Both the position numbers and the translations under genes were made by a program. A stretch of 64,000 nucleotides of DNA, from assembly GCA_900109435.1 (NCBI GenBank), contig FNZT01000012.1:62001-126000 (forward strand), read 5' to 3'. This document shows, in pieces, positions 16,177 through 25,777 of the stretch (its first letter is position 1; each line of letters starts with the position of its first letter). The DNA comes from Ruminococcus sp. YRD2003 (lineage in GTDB: Bacteria > Bacillota > Clostridia > Oscillospirales > Ruminococcaceae). The notes under the pieces are model-generated. The model was given only the letters and a program-made list of their open reading frames with translations, made no database searches and was not told the origin of the DNA.

Positions 16177-17655
16177 TTATGATGATTTTACTCTCAGTTT
16201 ATTAGTGTTCCCTTCACCAGCGATTTTTTCAATGACATTATCGCTAAGCATATCATCGACTGTATTTGTCAGCTTCTTCGTTATGCCCTTATATCCCATA
16301 GCAAATGCGAGCTCTGTCATGGTAAGAGGCATACTTTTCAATGCGTCAATGATCTTTTTTTCATAGGCAGCTTTCTTGTCAGTTTTCTCGCTTTTATCAA
16401 GGAAATAACTATGCACAGGTATTGTAACAGAAAGATAACTTCTGTTATCGTCCATATCAAATGTAAGCAAGTCGGAGCCGTTTTCACGGAGAGCTTTTAT
16501 TGCATTGGGAAAGCCAGTATTTCTGCCCTCGATAAGTCTCAGTTCTTTCAGGAAATCACCTATCCTGCGGTTGCGGTAAATTCTCGCACGAATAGAGTAG
16601 TTTGCGATGCTTTCATCGGATATGCTTCTGTCGAATCCGGGGAAGCTGGTTATCTCAATACTTTCGGGAGTAATTCTTACAGTTATCGGCTCGCTGGTCT
16701 GATATGAACGATGATAAACTGCGTTCGAGAGTATTTCCTCAATGGCAGCGTAAGGATAGTTGTATATCTTTACTGCTTCCGCCTTTGATTTGTCCTTTAT
16801 GATAACTTCCTTGACGGTGTAGTTTTTGATGTATGCAAGCGCGTCCTTCAACTGTCTCTGTATTGGTCCGGTGAAAACTTTCTCGACCATGTTAGTGCCT
16901 GTAGGGTCGGGGATATCAACTACCTCGATACGGGCGTGGCGGAAGTATTTTTCAGGCTGTTCCGAGAACATCAGTATGCCGACATTCAGAGGTTTGATAC
17001 GCTCGGTCGGACCGGAAACAAGCTGCATATCAGTTGCTATCTCCAATGCTGTCATTTTCTTGGAGCGTTCATACAACGCACTGCCTATTTCTTTCAGATG
17101 ATTACGCATAAGACCGATATCCAGATCATCAACCTCAGCAGCGAGGTTCGGACGGTCATCAAATGGAATATCCGTTGAGATATAAAACAGCTCCTTTTCT
17201 TCCTCGGGTGAAGCGATTATGGTACTGCTGAACTTACGGATATAATAATACTTGCTTGACTTGGAAGCTTCCTTGCCATAAACGTCCTTGGAAGCCTTGT
17301 AGGGACGTCCGTAACCGCCGGATACCCATATCACTATGACATATGCGTCGTGATACAGCACAGGCTCAACAACAGGGTTATACAGCGGCTCTATGCAGTG
17401 ACAATAGCCCACAAGCTCTTTCAGTATATTATCTATACGGCTCTGCTCGATGCCCTTCACAGGGAACACGGGTGAGCCGTCTTTTTCTTCTACGCCGACG
17501 ATGATGTAACCGCCGCCGAGATTGTCTATATCATTTGCGAAAGCACATATCGAGTGTATTACCGCATTTGGGTTAAAATCGCTTTTGAACTCTATCCTGG
17601 TAGATTCAACTACCCGCTTATTTATCAAATCTTCGATATTTACAGGAATTGCCAT
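16177..17655 (-). CDS. AlbA_2 (Schlafen-like) ATP-binding transcriptional regulator
   Basis: 492 residues. The N-terminal AlbA_2/Schlafen AAA_4 domain has STRIEFKSDFNP and NLGGGYIIVGVEEKDG. The middle contains a GHKL-type ATPase-like region (AIEEILSNAVYHRSY, then ITSFPGFDRSI and IGDFLKELRLIEGRNTGFP). The C-terminus is a small winged-helix-like region (TMTELAFAMGYKGITKKLTN). Members are often annotated as RecG-like or putative transcriptional regulators and are common in mobile and defence islands. AAGGAGG (17664-17670) 8 nt before the ATG. It has its own promoter, embedded in a set of repeated hexamers. The 45.6-kb gene is a distant paralogue. Confidence 0.82.
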   Translation of the reverse strand: MAIPVNIEDLINKRVVESTRIEFKSDFNPNAVIHSICAFANDIDNLGGGYIIVGVEEKDGSPVFPVKGIEQSRIDNILKELVGYCHCIEPLYNPVVEPVLYHDAYVIVIWVSGGYGRPYKASKDVYGKEASKSSKYYYIRKFSSTIIASPEEEKELFYISTDIPFDDRPNLAAEVDDLDIGLMRNHLKEIGSALYERSKKMTALEIATDMQLVSGPTERIKPLNVGILMFSEQPEKYFRHARIEVVDIPDPTGTNMVEKVFTGPIQRQLKDALAYIKNYTVKEVIIKDKSKAEAVKIYNYPYAAIEEILSNAVYHRSYQTSEPITVRITPESIEITSFPGFDRSISDESIANYSIRARIYRNRRIGDFLKELRLIEGRNTGFPNAIKALRENGSDLLTFDMDDNRSYLSVTIPVHSYFLDKSEKTDKKAAYEKKIIDALKSMPLTMTELAFAMGYKGITKKLTNTVDDMLSDNVIEKIAGEGNTNKLRVKSS

Positions 17656-17672
17656 GCTTACCGCCTCCTTAA

Positions 17673-17776
17673 CTCGATACTATTATACATCTGCAAATCA
17701 AATTTGTCAAGTCACTCGACATAATTTTATCGAGTTGCTCGACAAAAATCCGTCGAGTTGTTGTTTTGTCGAGTCG
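17673..17776 (-). promoter_or_regulatory. Promoter with six CTCGAC/GTCGAG-type repeats upstream of the AlbA_2 gene
   Basis: Minus strand: TTGACA (17705-17710), 17-bp spacer, TATAAT (17682-17687). ACTCGA or TCGAGT elements occur at about 17673, 17714, 17730, 17738, 17753 and 17769, on both sides of the promoter and in both orientations. The dense repetition of one short motif is typical of an operator array for a self-regulating DNA-binding protein. Confidence 0.7.
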
Positions 17777-17821
17777 TTTTGCTATAAACTTAATGACTAT
17801 AATATTTAATCGCGGTACAAA

Positions 17822-18673
17822 TTAGTGTGCTAAGCGGCATTTAGTTTGTTTTTTGACAGTCATTTTCTTGAAAACACATTTAAAGGTGGAGTTTGATGTG
17901 CTAATAACGGCAACCGCGTTATTATCGGGAGATATCATAGCATTTTCAATAATCCCGTTATTATTTGTCGATTCTGAAAGCCTGAGAATCCAGCCGTCTA
18001 AAGAGCCGTCGTCAAAAGCCTCTCCCCACGCGAGCAGTTCCTCCGTTGAGTGGTCGTGGGAACCAAGCATGAACCGCAGACTGATATTGTCGGAATCTTC
18101 CTCCGCTTCGCAAAATTCAGACGAAATATCGGGGCTGATAGTTTTGACGATTTGCGGCAGAAGCTTCTCTGCGAGCTCCTCACAATTATCTTCGGCTTCA
18201 TCGCAAACATCATCCGTTTCGCAGTCAAGGAGCTCCGAGAGATACTCTGCCGAAAAGCTTTTTTCAAGGCACAAATAGTCGTCGGTCGACCACACATAGC
18301 CTGCCGCTTCATCAGTTGATATCTCAGCGAATTCGGCGCCTCCGAAGCACTTGTACTCCATAACTCCATAGTCACTATCGACGAGCAGCATACCGTATGA
18401 ACCGTTGTTCAGCTCGTTTATAGCCGACAGAATATTGTCGACCTTTTTCTCGGGCTGTCCGCTGACAACATCAGAAAAAACTGCTGTAATTTCATCATAG
18501 TCGGATCCAGCCCTGCGTGAAAATAATTTCCATGAGCTCTCGTCAGCGTTCTCTCCATATACGGACTTGATAAACGGATCAAGCTCCGCATACAGACGGG
18601 ATGATGCTTCAACAGCTTTTTCATCGTCAGTGATGATATGAGCGATCAATTTTATGTATTTTCCTTGTGACAT
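17822..18673 (-). CDS. Unknown acidic protein, last gene of the long operon
   Basis: 283 residues, starting MSQGKYIKLIAHIITDDEKA. Strongly acidic (many Asp/Glu, a DCETDDVCDEAEDNCEE stretch), no signal peptide or membrane segment. No domain recognised. It begins 12 nt after the BRCT/LRR gene on the same strand and so is very likely co-transcribed with it. Confidence 0.6.
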   Translation of the reverse strand: MSQGKYIKLIAHIITDDEKAVEASSRLYAELDPFIKSVYGENADESSWKLFSRRAGSDYDEITAVFSDVVSGQPEKKVDNILSAINELNNGSYGMLLVDSDYGVMEYKCFGGAEFAEISTDEAAGYVWSTDDYLCLEKSFSAEYLSELLDCETDDVCDEAEDNCEELAEKLLPQIVKTISPDISSEFCEAEEDSDNISLRFMLGSHDHSTEELLAWGEAFDDGSLDGWILRLSESTNNNGIIENAMISPDNNAVAVISTSNSTFKCVFKKMTVKKQTKCRLAH

Positions 18674-18685
18674 AATGTGTTCCTC

Positions 18686-21600
18686 CTAATCGGAATATAA
18701 TTCTCTGCCATTATAAATAATGGTAAAATTTTTGTTCATTTTTCTCAGCATTCCGACAACACGCTCAACATTTCTTTTTTGTTCCGCCTGCTGCTTTTTA
18801 AGCTGTTCTGCATCAGATGAGAGAATGCGTATCTTTTCGTTACATTCAGCTTCAATACGCGGCTTTTTATTATCAATACACTGTCTGAGCGCATCTGCCT
18901 GTCTGCCAAGCTCAACAGCCTGCTCTTCGAGAGCCTTCTTTTGCTTGCCCTTAAAGAAACCGAGTGAAGCCTTCTCGTTCCTCAGTTGAGTTATCTTGTT
19001 TTCAAGCTGCGAGAGTTCGTTTTCTTCCGGAAGTCTCATGTTGTTTCTTATGACTGATATCTCAGCATCTATCTTGCGTATTTCCGCCGAGAAGTCTTCT
19101 CCGCCGTAAAGCTCGATATCAATATATTCCGGAAACGCATCCTCTGCGACGTACTTAATGTCCAGCGGCATATATACTTTGTCAAGATATCGGCATTCAC
19201 TGAATGCAACTTCCTGAATATATTCGACACTGCTTGGAAGCTTCAATGCCCTGAGCGCGCTGCACTCAGCAAACCAGCCTGCTCCTATTGCTGTTATACC
19301 TTCGCCAAGCTTGATATCTTTCAATTCCGTGCATAAGTGAAATGCACTCTTTTCGATTGTTTTCACACTTCCGGGAATACTTATCTCGGTTAGTGCATCG
19401 CAGCAGGCAAATGCGTCCTCTCCTATGTATTCAAGACCGTCGGGGAGAGTTATTCTTTTCAGCTTGCTGCAAAAGCGGAAGGCAGATTCCTCTATCCTCC
19501 TTATACCTTTGGAAATCGTAACGTCTTCAAGTGCCTCGCAGCTCGAGAAAGCTGATTTTCCAATGATAACATCGTCTCCTGAAATGTTGATGCTTTTGAG
19601 ACCCTGACAGCTATCAAATGCGTTTTCTCCTATTATTTTCAGGCTTTTTGGAAAAACTATCCTTTCGACATTATTGCATTCCGTGAACGCATCTTTCCCA
19701 ATGTTTTCAATGCCTTCCGAAAAATTGATCTCTTTTAGTTTTTCACATCTTGCAAAGGCATATTCTCCTATGTCCTTTATATTTGAAGGGAATGCTATAG
19801 TTTCAAGTCCCATACATTCTAAAAATGCTGAATCTTCGATTACTTCAATAGCTTCAGAAAAAATGACCTCATTCAGTACATTGCAGGCAAAGAAAGTGTC
19901 CTCAGCTATTTTATGAATATTTGCCGGGATCTTTACAGTTCTTAGGGATTCACAGAAAGAAAATGCCGATTTTCCGATGCTTTCAAGCGAATTCGGGAGA
20001 GTTATCTCTTTAAGATTAAAGCATTCCGAGAAGGCGCTGTGACCAATAGTCTCGAGTCCTTCGGGCAAAACTATGCTATCAAGATTGCTGCAATTCATAA
20101 ATGCATAGTCTCCGATTTTTCTGACACTCGAAGGCAATACTATGCTTTTAAGTTTCTCGCAGTTTTTGAAGGCTTCCTTGCTTATACTCTTCACTCCGTC
20201 GGGAACAACGCAGTCAACTATGTTTTTGCCGCATTTTTTCAGCACCTTCATTGAAATAACGAGCTCGTCTGCCTGCTCTGCGTCCTCTGTTGGGGAGTCT
20301 GATACAGCAGATCCTGCAGCGACCTCGGGCGTGATATCTTCTGTCGGTGCCGCATCATCTTCGGGCATAGATTCATTTTCGGCTCCGTCGGCAATTTCTT
20401 CTGATAATTCCTCCGATACAGGCTCATATCCTGTTTCCTGTTCTGCCTCATCCGTTATAGACGGAAACGAGGCATCTTCCTCAGGTGAAACAGATTCCCC
20501 GGCAAGCTCGTCTGTATCATATCCGTCAAGAAATTCGACGCTTTTAGCTTCGTTCTTCTTTGCTGAAAGCTCATAATAATTCGGATATTTTTTAAAGAAA
20601 TCCGATTCCCAATAATCATCGTAGCTTCCTCCGAGCTGCTCGATGATATTCTTTGAACGGATAACACTTATCTTGCCTTCGCCGATTTCTGCCTGCAGGA
20701 GAGCAGCCTTCATCTTTGCGGATATCCAGTTTCCTGAAACATTAAAGATGAGATAGTCTGTTTTGGCAGATATATTTTTGCGAACAACTCCTCCTCTGGC
20801 TTCTATCTCCTTTTGGAGCCATTCTGCATTGTTATCATCGACATTTGTGATAACAAATGACTTTCCGTTAAAATCGGGGATAGATAATACAACATTGATG
20901 TGTCTGAAAAAGTCAAGAAGACCGTTGTAGTCTGGATCATCGACTTCCTTTTCTTCTTTTTCCTCAGGAACGAAGTTTACATCCGAGGGCTTTATCTTTG
21001 CTGTAAGAGGACCATTGTCAGTCGGGGTGGTAAATCCATATGCTGCCAGAAGTCTCCTTACTGATATATATCCAAGATCGGCGGCGGCACTTTGAAGCTT
21101 TTTTATTGTGCTGTCGCCTATCATTTTGTCATCGACGTAATTGGATATGGTAACTTCCCTGATCTCGTTCAAAGCCTCCTTTACGAGGCTCAGTGCAGCT
21201 CCGAGAGCACCTTGCGGGGCATATGCCGCACGGTGCTGGAGATACTGCGCAGGCGCAACGCCGTAGGATGAACGGATCAGCGGTGCAAATGAACGTATTT
21301 CCCTGCCAAGCAGCATTTCTCTTTCAAGGTCGGCAGCTTTCAGTTCTGCTTTTTCAGGCTTTGTTTTCGGCTCCTTGGGTTTTCTTTCGACCTTGGGTTT
21401 TGGGGGCTCGACAGGTCTTTTTTTGAGAACTCCCGCATCAATGAATTCCTGCTTTGCCATTCTTGAATTTGTTATCTGCTGTTCAAGGTCAGGATACATC
21501 CTTTTAAGGTCACTTACGCTGTAAACTTCCTTACCGTTTAAACGGCTTTTCAGCTCATTTATCAGCTGCTGTTTGTCGGCGTTCTTATCTTCATCTGTTT

Positions 21601-21835
21601 TGGAGGAGGTTCTGTACTTTTGGATATACTCATAACCGTATGCTTCAAGCATCGCCTGTCCGCTTTCATAGCCAAGTTCGCGGTACATAGCGGTAAGTTT
21701 TTCGCCGAGCTTTTTGTGTTCGACATGAAGTCCCGATACTACCTTATCAGGGTAATACTGATCTATTCTTGCAAGGAAATTGGCAATTTTTCTTTTGATC
21801 TGTTCGGGTTCATTCCCTGGAGTGTAGTATGCCAT
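18686..21835 (-). CDS. BRCT domain plus BspA-type leucine-rich repeat protein
   Basis: About 1049 residues. Order: an N-terminal helical region with Lys/Pro-rich linker (residues ~1-160); a second alpha region; a BRCT domain at ~325-395 (SFVITNVDDNNAEW, ARGGVVRKNISAKTDYLIF, the usual NAD-ligase-type BRCT pattern); an acidic linker; about 15 BspA/LRR_5 repeats of 23 residues (pattern LPxSVxxIGxxAFxxCxxL) from ~535 to ~900; and a C-terminal coiled coil rich in Glu/Gln. The absence of a signal peptide is unusual for BspA repeats and suggests a cytoplasmic binding surface. ATG at 21835 is preferred over 21841 because AGGAGG is 7 nt before it. The upstream gene ends at 21838. Confidence 0.82.
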   Translation of the reverse strand: MAYYTPGNEPEQIKRKIANFLARIDQYYPDKVVSGLHVEHKKLGEKLTAMYRELGYESGQAMLEAYGYEYIQKYRTSSKTDEDKNADKQQLINELKSRLNGKEVYSVSDLKRMYPDLEQQITNSRMAKQEFIDAGVLKKRPVEPPKPKVERKPKEPKTKPEKAELKAADLEREMLLGREIRSFAPLIRSSYGVAPAQYLQHRAAYAPQGALGAALSLVKEALNEIREVTISNYVDDKMIGDSTIKKLQSAAADLGYISVRRLLAAYGFTTPTDNGPLTAKIKPSDVNFVPEEKEEKEVDDPDYNGLLDFFRHINVVLSIPDFNGKSFVITNVDDNNAEWLQKEIEARGGVVRKNISAKTDYLIFNVSGNWISAKMKAALLQAEIGEGKISVIRSKNIIEQLGGSYDDYWESDFFKKYPNYYELSAKKNEAKSVEFLDGYDTDELAGESVSPEEDASFPSITDEAEQETGYEPVSEELSEEIADGAENESMPEDDAAPTEDITPEVAAGSAVSDSPTEDAEQADELVISMKVLKKCGKNIVDCVVPDGVKSISKEAFKNCEKLKSIVLPSSVRKIGDYAFMNCSNLDSIVLPEGLETIGHSAFSECFNLKEITLPNSLESIGKSAFSFCESLRTVKIPANIHKIAEDTFFACNVLNEVIFSEAIEVIEDSAFLECMGLETIAFPSNIKDIGEYAFARCEKLKEINFSEGIENIGKDAFTECNNVERIVFPKSLKIIGENAFDSCQGLKSINISGDDVIIGKSAFSSCEALEDVTISKGIRRIEESAFRFCSKLKRITLPDGLEYIGEDAFACCDALTEISIPGSVKTIEKSAFHLCTELKDIKLGEGITAIGAGWFAECSALRALKLPSSVEYIQEVAFSECRYLDKVYMPLDIKYVAEDAFPEYIDIELYGGEDFSAEIRKIDAEISVIRNNMRLPEENELSQLENKITQLRNEKASLGFFKGKQKKALEEQAVELGRQADALRQCIDNKKPRIEAECNEKIRILSSDAEQLKKQQAEQKRNVERVVGMLRKMNKNFTIIYNGRELYSD

Positions 21836-21837
21836 AT

Positions 21838-23991
21838 TCATTCCTCCTCAAAAGTGATAAGCGGCAGATTGCAGAGCTTGCGGTAATTGTTTATGTAGAA
21901 TATCGCTGCTTCTCTGTCAAGTCCTGACAACACCTCGGATTTGACCTCTTTTTGCATTGAATCATATATTTCATGTTCATAGAATATCTGACCGTCAACA
22001 ATACGCAATCCCATGTATGTGTTTGAAAGTGTATTGAATTCATAGCAGTTATTTTCTGTGAATATAATTGGCGTATCCCGTGTTACAGACGGAGAGAAAA
22101 AGGCACATAAAAAGGGTGAGATGGTTATAATGAAATGCTTCATTTCATCATTGCTCAGAAAATATACAACATCAGGCAGTTTTTTAAATAACGGTTCGTT
22201 TTGCCTGTTTTCAGCGGTAAGTACACCGTGACAAACGCTGCTGAAATCATATCCGTCATCAAACAGGCTTTGGATGTAAAAATAATTATCATAAAGCGGA
22301 TCGTACTTTTCCGTCCAGACAGCATCAAATGAAACTTCATTATCATTGCTGTAAACTGCATTATCCAGACTGAGCCAGCCTTTCATGATCAGAAATGCAG
22401 CGTGTGATGATTCATTCAGTGCAAGCATTCCTGCCGGAATACCGCTTTCAGCGCTTCTGAAACCTATTCTTGTGCTGTACTTGTCAAACTCATATTCAAT
22501 TTTTAAATTTTCCCCGACAGAAAAGTTCTGAATTTCCTTTTCAGTCAGTCCACGTAGCCTGCACGATATTCTTTTCTTTGCCGTAAGCATACCGTCTTTC
22601 ACCATATACGGGAGTTTTTCCGGCGGAAGCTTCTCGGCAAGGGAGATGAATGTGTTTCCGTTTACTTTTGCATATTCCTCGATCTTTCCTCCGGGACAAG
22701 CATATATTGTTATGCTGCTTGCAATAGCACCTTCGCTTATTTCAGCGTCCTTTGCAGGGATAGCTATCCACTTGCCGCTCTTGAAACTGTTTTTTTCTAT
22801 TTTAAGCGGATAGCCGGTCAGTACAAATCGGTCGTAAAGGTTATTGGAATCGTCAGGAAGTATCGCGGCATATGTGTATCCACTCTCTTTGCTGATATTT
22901 CTGTCGATAATGTAGCTTATACGTCTGTAGCCGTCTATTTCTTCGGATATTTCGGTGAAATTTATTTCGGTGAAATCGCCGATTGGATTTCCGTTTGCGA
23001 CGGCGTATTTATATGCTGCACTGTTCTCTGATGCGACTATTCTTACTCTTTTCGGGACAGCTCCATTTTCTATTTCAGTATTCTCCCCGATAATGATAAG
23101 TTTTTCAAGAGACGGGCATTTCTTAAACGCATTAGCGCCTATTTTTTTACACTGCATAGGAACAATCAGCATATCAAGCTCTCTGCATTTCCAGCCGTCA
23201 ATGTAATAATCGAAATTACGGAATTTTTTGAGAGTGATATATGCATTCTTGCTGTCCCAGACCACATTGAAGTCATCACCAAATGTAGAATCTGCATCAT
23301 ATAGGCTCAGCTTATTATCCGAATATTTTATAAAAGTTTCAGCACCACCGTTATAGCCAAATCCGCCGTTATACGGGTGGGCACTGTAGGAGAAAAACTC
23401 ATCCCCTTCATAGCAGATTTCCTCGCCGCTTGTATAGTAATCGGCGAATTTTGCCGTATGTACATCTTCGCCGTTTCCAAATTTGCGGGTCATATAGTTT
23501 ATTCGCATTTTTCGGGCGAAATCAGTCTTTTCTATCAACTCCAGAAATGCTTTGGTAATTGACTCGGGCGTTCCGTCGGGGACGTTTTGGAGCTTGTGTT
23601 CCCAGTAGCTTTCCCTTTTATTCTCATCCTCATCCTCAGAATCATCGTTCTTACATACAAATCCGTCGCAGTACAGGTTGTCGGGTGTTTCACTTTCAAT
23701 AAAGTCAATGATGCCGAACCAGTCGTATTCTTCGCCTTCATACACGACAGAATCGACCTGTTTTGTCAGGACTCCGTACAAAAGATTAAGTATGTTTTCG
23801 TCGAATGAAAAGAATTCATCAGTTTCAATGCTTACGAAATTGCCCTCCATACTGGCTCTTCCAGTGATATTCTTATTGGTAAGTCTAAGCTTGTATTTTT
23901 TGATAAAGTCCGCAAGCTCAGGGCTTCCGATCCTGCATGAAATAAAGCTCGAGCTGCTTGAATTGGTTACAAAGTCGGTGCGTATCTTCAT
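21838..23991 (-). CDS. NSSSSSF-type protein with degenerate LRR segments
   Basis: 717 residues that begin MKIRTDFVTNSSSSSF, an N-terminal motif I know from many otherwise unrelated bacterial and phage proteins, with no agreed function. Two short BspA-like LRR stretches follow (IGANAFKKCPSLEKLIIIG and IEKNSFKSGKWIAIPAKD). The rest is unrecognised, without membrane segments. Its stop overlaps the upstream start signal of the BRCT/LRR gene, and it begins 15 nt after the 211-residue gene, so it is firmly within the operon. The same N-terminal motif recurs at 26383 in this operon. Confidence 0.72.
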   Translation of the reverse strand: MKIRTDFVTNSSSSSFISCRIGSPELADFIKKYKLRLTNKNITGRASMEGNFVSIETDEFFSFDENILNLLYGVLTKQVDSVVYEGEEYDWFGIIDFIESETPDNLYCDGFVCKNDDSEDEDENKRESYWEHKLQNVPDGTPESITKAFLELIEKTDFARKMRINYMTRKFGNGEDVHTAKFADYYTSGEEICYEGDEFFSYSAHPYNGGFGYNGGAETFIKYSDNKLSLYDADSTFGDDFNVVWDSKNAYITLKKFRNFDYYIDGWKCRELDMLIVPMQCKKIGANAFKKCPSLEKLIIIGENTEIENGAVPKRVRIVASENSAAYKYAVANGNPIGDFTEINFTEISEEIDGYRRISYIIDRNISKESGYTYAAILPDDSNNLYDRFVLTGYPLKIEKNSFKSGKWIAIPAKDAEISEGAIASSITIYACPGGKIEEYAKVNGNTFISLAEKLPPEKLPYMVKDGMLTAKKRISCRLRGLTEKEIQNFSVGENLKIEYEFDKYSTRIGFRSAESGIPAGMLALNESSHAAFLIMKGWLSLDNAVYSNDNEVSFDAVWTEKYDPLYDNYFYIQSLFDDGYDFSSVCHGVLTAENRQNEPLFKKLPDVVYFLSNDEMKHFIITISPFLCAFFSPSVTRDTPIIFTENNCYEFNTLSNTYMGLRIVDGQIFYEHEIYDSMQKEVKSEVLSGLDREAAIFYINNYRKLCNLPLITFEEE

Positions 23992-24006
23992 GACAATACC
24001 TCACTT

Positions 24007-24642
24007 TCAATTCTCTAAAAAGCTGTTTAGCTGTTCTCCGACTCTTTCATAAAGTGAATGCATATCTGTTCCTATCGCTTCGTTTTCATCGAAAAAATGC
24101 ACATCGTTTTCAGCGTATTCCCTTCCGACCTTCAGTGCATCAAATACATATGTATTGCCGCTTTCGCCATTATCCTTCAAGCAAATGCGCTGAGTTTTCA
24201 TTGTCAGTTCACCGGTGGCAAAGTTCATGCCGAAGGAAACATCGAATTCGGGTCGGAGATTTCCTTTGAATGCCATAAAGAAGTTCCACATCTGGAACAA
24301 AAGATAAGAGCTGACTGCCTTGGCTATGCTTGCTCTTATATCACGTTCGTTCATACCCTTTGCTCTGTTTGCAATTGCAAGGATTATCACAGCGTTACCG
24401 ATATTCTCTTGCGTCTCAATGGTAAGGTCGAGCTTCTTTTTCATCTTTTGACCGGGAGGCGAAGCTATTGCTGCAATAAGGTCGAAGGCATGACCTGCTG
24501 ATATATATAAGCCTTTTTCAAGGTCAGACATACCGTCGTTTCCGTTTGTCAATATTTTTGTTCCCGTATCGTATATTTCCTTAACAGTTCTTACGTCGTA
24601 TTTTTTCAGATGCAGTACATCTTTACCGTCAATAATAATCAT
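24007..24642 (-). CDS. Unknown 211-residue protein
   Basis: Starts MIIIDGKDVLHLKKYDVRTV. Mixed alpha/beta composition, with a helical segment AVIILAIANRAKGMNERDI and a later QMWNFFMAFKGN. No domain recognised. It sits between the radical SAM gene (29 nt gap) and the 717-residue NSSSSSF gene (15 nt gap), so may work with either. Confidence 0.6.
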   Translation of the reverse strand: MIIIDGKDVLHLKKYDVRTVKEIYDTGTKILTNGNDGMSDLEKGLYISAGHAFDLIAAIASPPGQKMKKKLDLTIETQENIGNAVIILAIANRAKGMNERDIRASIAKAVSSYLLFQMWNFFMAFKGNLRPEFDVSFGMNFATGELTMKTQRICLKDNGESGNTYVFDALKVGREYAENDVHFFDENEAIGTDMHSLYERVGEQLNSFLEN

Positions 24643-24671
24643 AGTGACCTCCTCAGGCAGTGTTAGATTTG

Positions 24672-25763
24672 TTAGGCATCAGCATAAATTTGTTTGCGGT
24701 TTACACTCGGACATATCGCCACATCCGGTACAAGCGGACATCCGCCCATGCAGAATTCACGATCGGGGCAGTAGGGACACGACCTCCTCAGGCTGTCGCG
24801 GAAAGCCTCAAACTGCGAACTGTCCCACACTTCGCGGATAGACCTGCCCCTCAGCGATACGCCGTATTTTTCATCGCGGTCAAAGCTGCACGGTGACATA
24901 ATCATCTCGCTTGAGATATAGCAGGAATAGCGTGCGCCCTCGCAGGTGTCGAGCGTGATTTTGGCTATATTCGGACAGAAATTGACTATCATCGGCACAC
25001 TGCACGAATCAAATCCGATTTTGAACGGCTGCTCCTTTTCATTGACGAGGCGGCAGAATTCTTGCAGCAGCGGCTCGTCGGGAGCTATCATATTCTCACG
25101 CTCGCCCTGTCCGACAGGCTTGTGCATGAGGAATATGACCGCATTTATACCCTCAGCAAACCCTTTGCCCGACAGCCTTTCTACTGCCTCACCGATTGAA
25201 TTTTTCGACAGGACATAGTGGATATTTGTTCTGCACCCTGCGTCCAAAAAGCGCTTTATTGCGTCATCCGTATATTTGCTTCGGTACCAGCTTACCGCGA
25301 CAGCACCGCAGTATTGCTTGGTCAGACTGACCTGCTCGTCCGTCATTCCAAATCCCGACGTTGTATAATTGGGCACGAGGTCGTTTTCGCGGCATATCTG
25401 CAAAATGCGCTCAAACTCCTTATGCTGGTTCGGGTCACCGCGACCGCCGAGTGCGAACTGATTCGTTATATGGCGGCACTGCTTGGCGATGCTTTCGAAG
25501 TCTTCGACTGCCATGTCAGGCTTTTTCACTGAGTAGCCGCTTTGATAGCACTGCACTCCGGCAGCCTTGCATAGACCGCTCTCGCCGTGGATGCAGTGTC
25601 CCATGATGCCGACGTCTATCAGGTGTGGAAACGACGACATAAAAGGGTCAACACTCGTGTCATTGCCATTTTTGTCAAGTATGCCGGTTCGCATATAAAA
25701 GCCTGTTTTTGTGTCAAAAACGTATTTATAATTGTATTTTTTATCGTGTACTGCGTATCTCAT
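24672..25763 (-). CDS. Radical SAM/SPASM enzyme with unusual CX7CX6C cluster motif
   Basis: 363 residues. The N-terminal cluster region reads GHCIHGESGLCKAAGVQCYQ, with the three cysteines spaced C-x7-C-x6-C rather than the usual CxxxCxxC. The aromatic after the last Cys is kept. FALGGRGDPNQH corresponds to the GGE-type SAM-binding motif. The C-terminus has a SPASM/twitch-like set of cysteines (CSFDR, SCPYCPDREFCMGGCPL), for auxiliary Fe-S clusters. Such enzymes modify peptides or proteins. GGGAG precedes the ATG. It lies 14 nt after the split NSSSSSF gene, making these proteins candidate substrates. The reaction is unknown. Confidence 0.8.
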   Translation of the reverse strand: MRYAVHDKKYNYKYVFDTKTGFYMRTGILDKNGNDTSVDPFMSSFPHLIDVGIMGHCIHGESGLCKAAGVQCYQSGYSVKKPDMAVEDFESIAKQCRHITNQFALGGRGDPNQHKEFERILQICRENDLVPNYTTSGFGMTDEQVSLTKQYCGAVAVSWYRSKYTDDAIKRFLDAGCRTNIHYVLSKNSIGEAVERLSGKGFAEGINAVIFLMHKPVGQGERENMIAPDEPLLQEFCRLVNEKEQPFKIGFDSCSVPMIVNFCPNIAKITLDTCEGARYSCYISSEMIMSPCSFDRDEKYGVSLRGRSIREVWDSSQFEAFRDSLRRSCPYCPDREFCMGGCPLVPDVAICPSVNRKQIYADA

Positions 25764-25777
25764 ATTTTCTCCCGAAA

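Noticed and set aside
17820-17822. Search for a terminator after the long operon
   Set aside because: No hairpin with a T-run was found between 17656 and 17822, so read-through into the AlbA_2 gene cannot be excluded; none is annotated.
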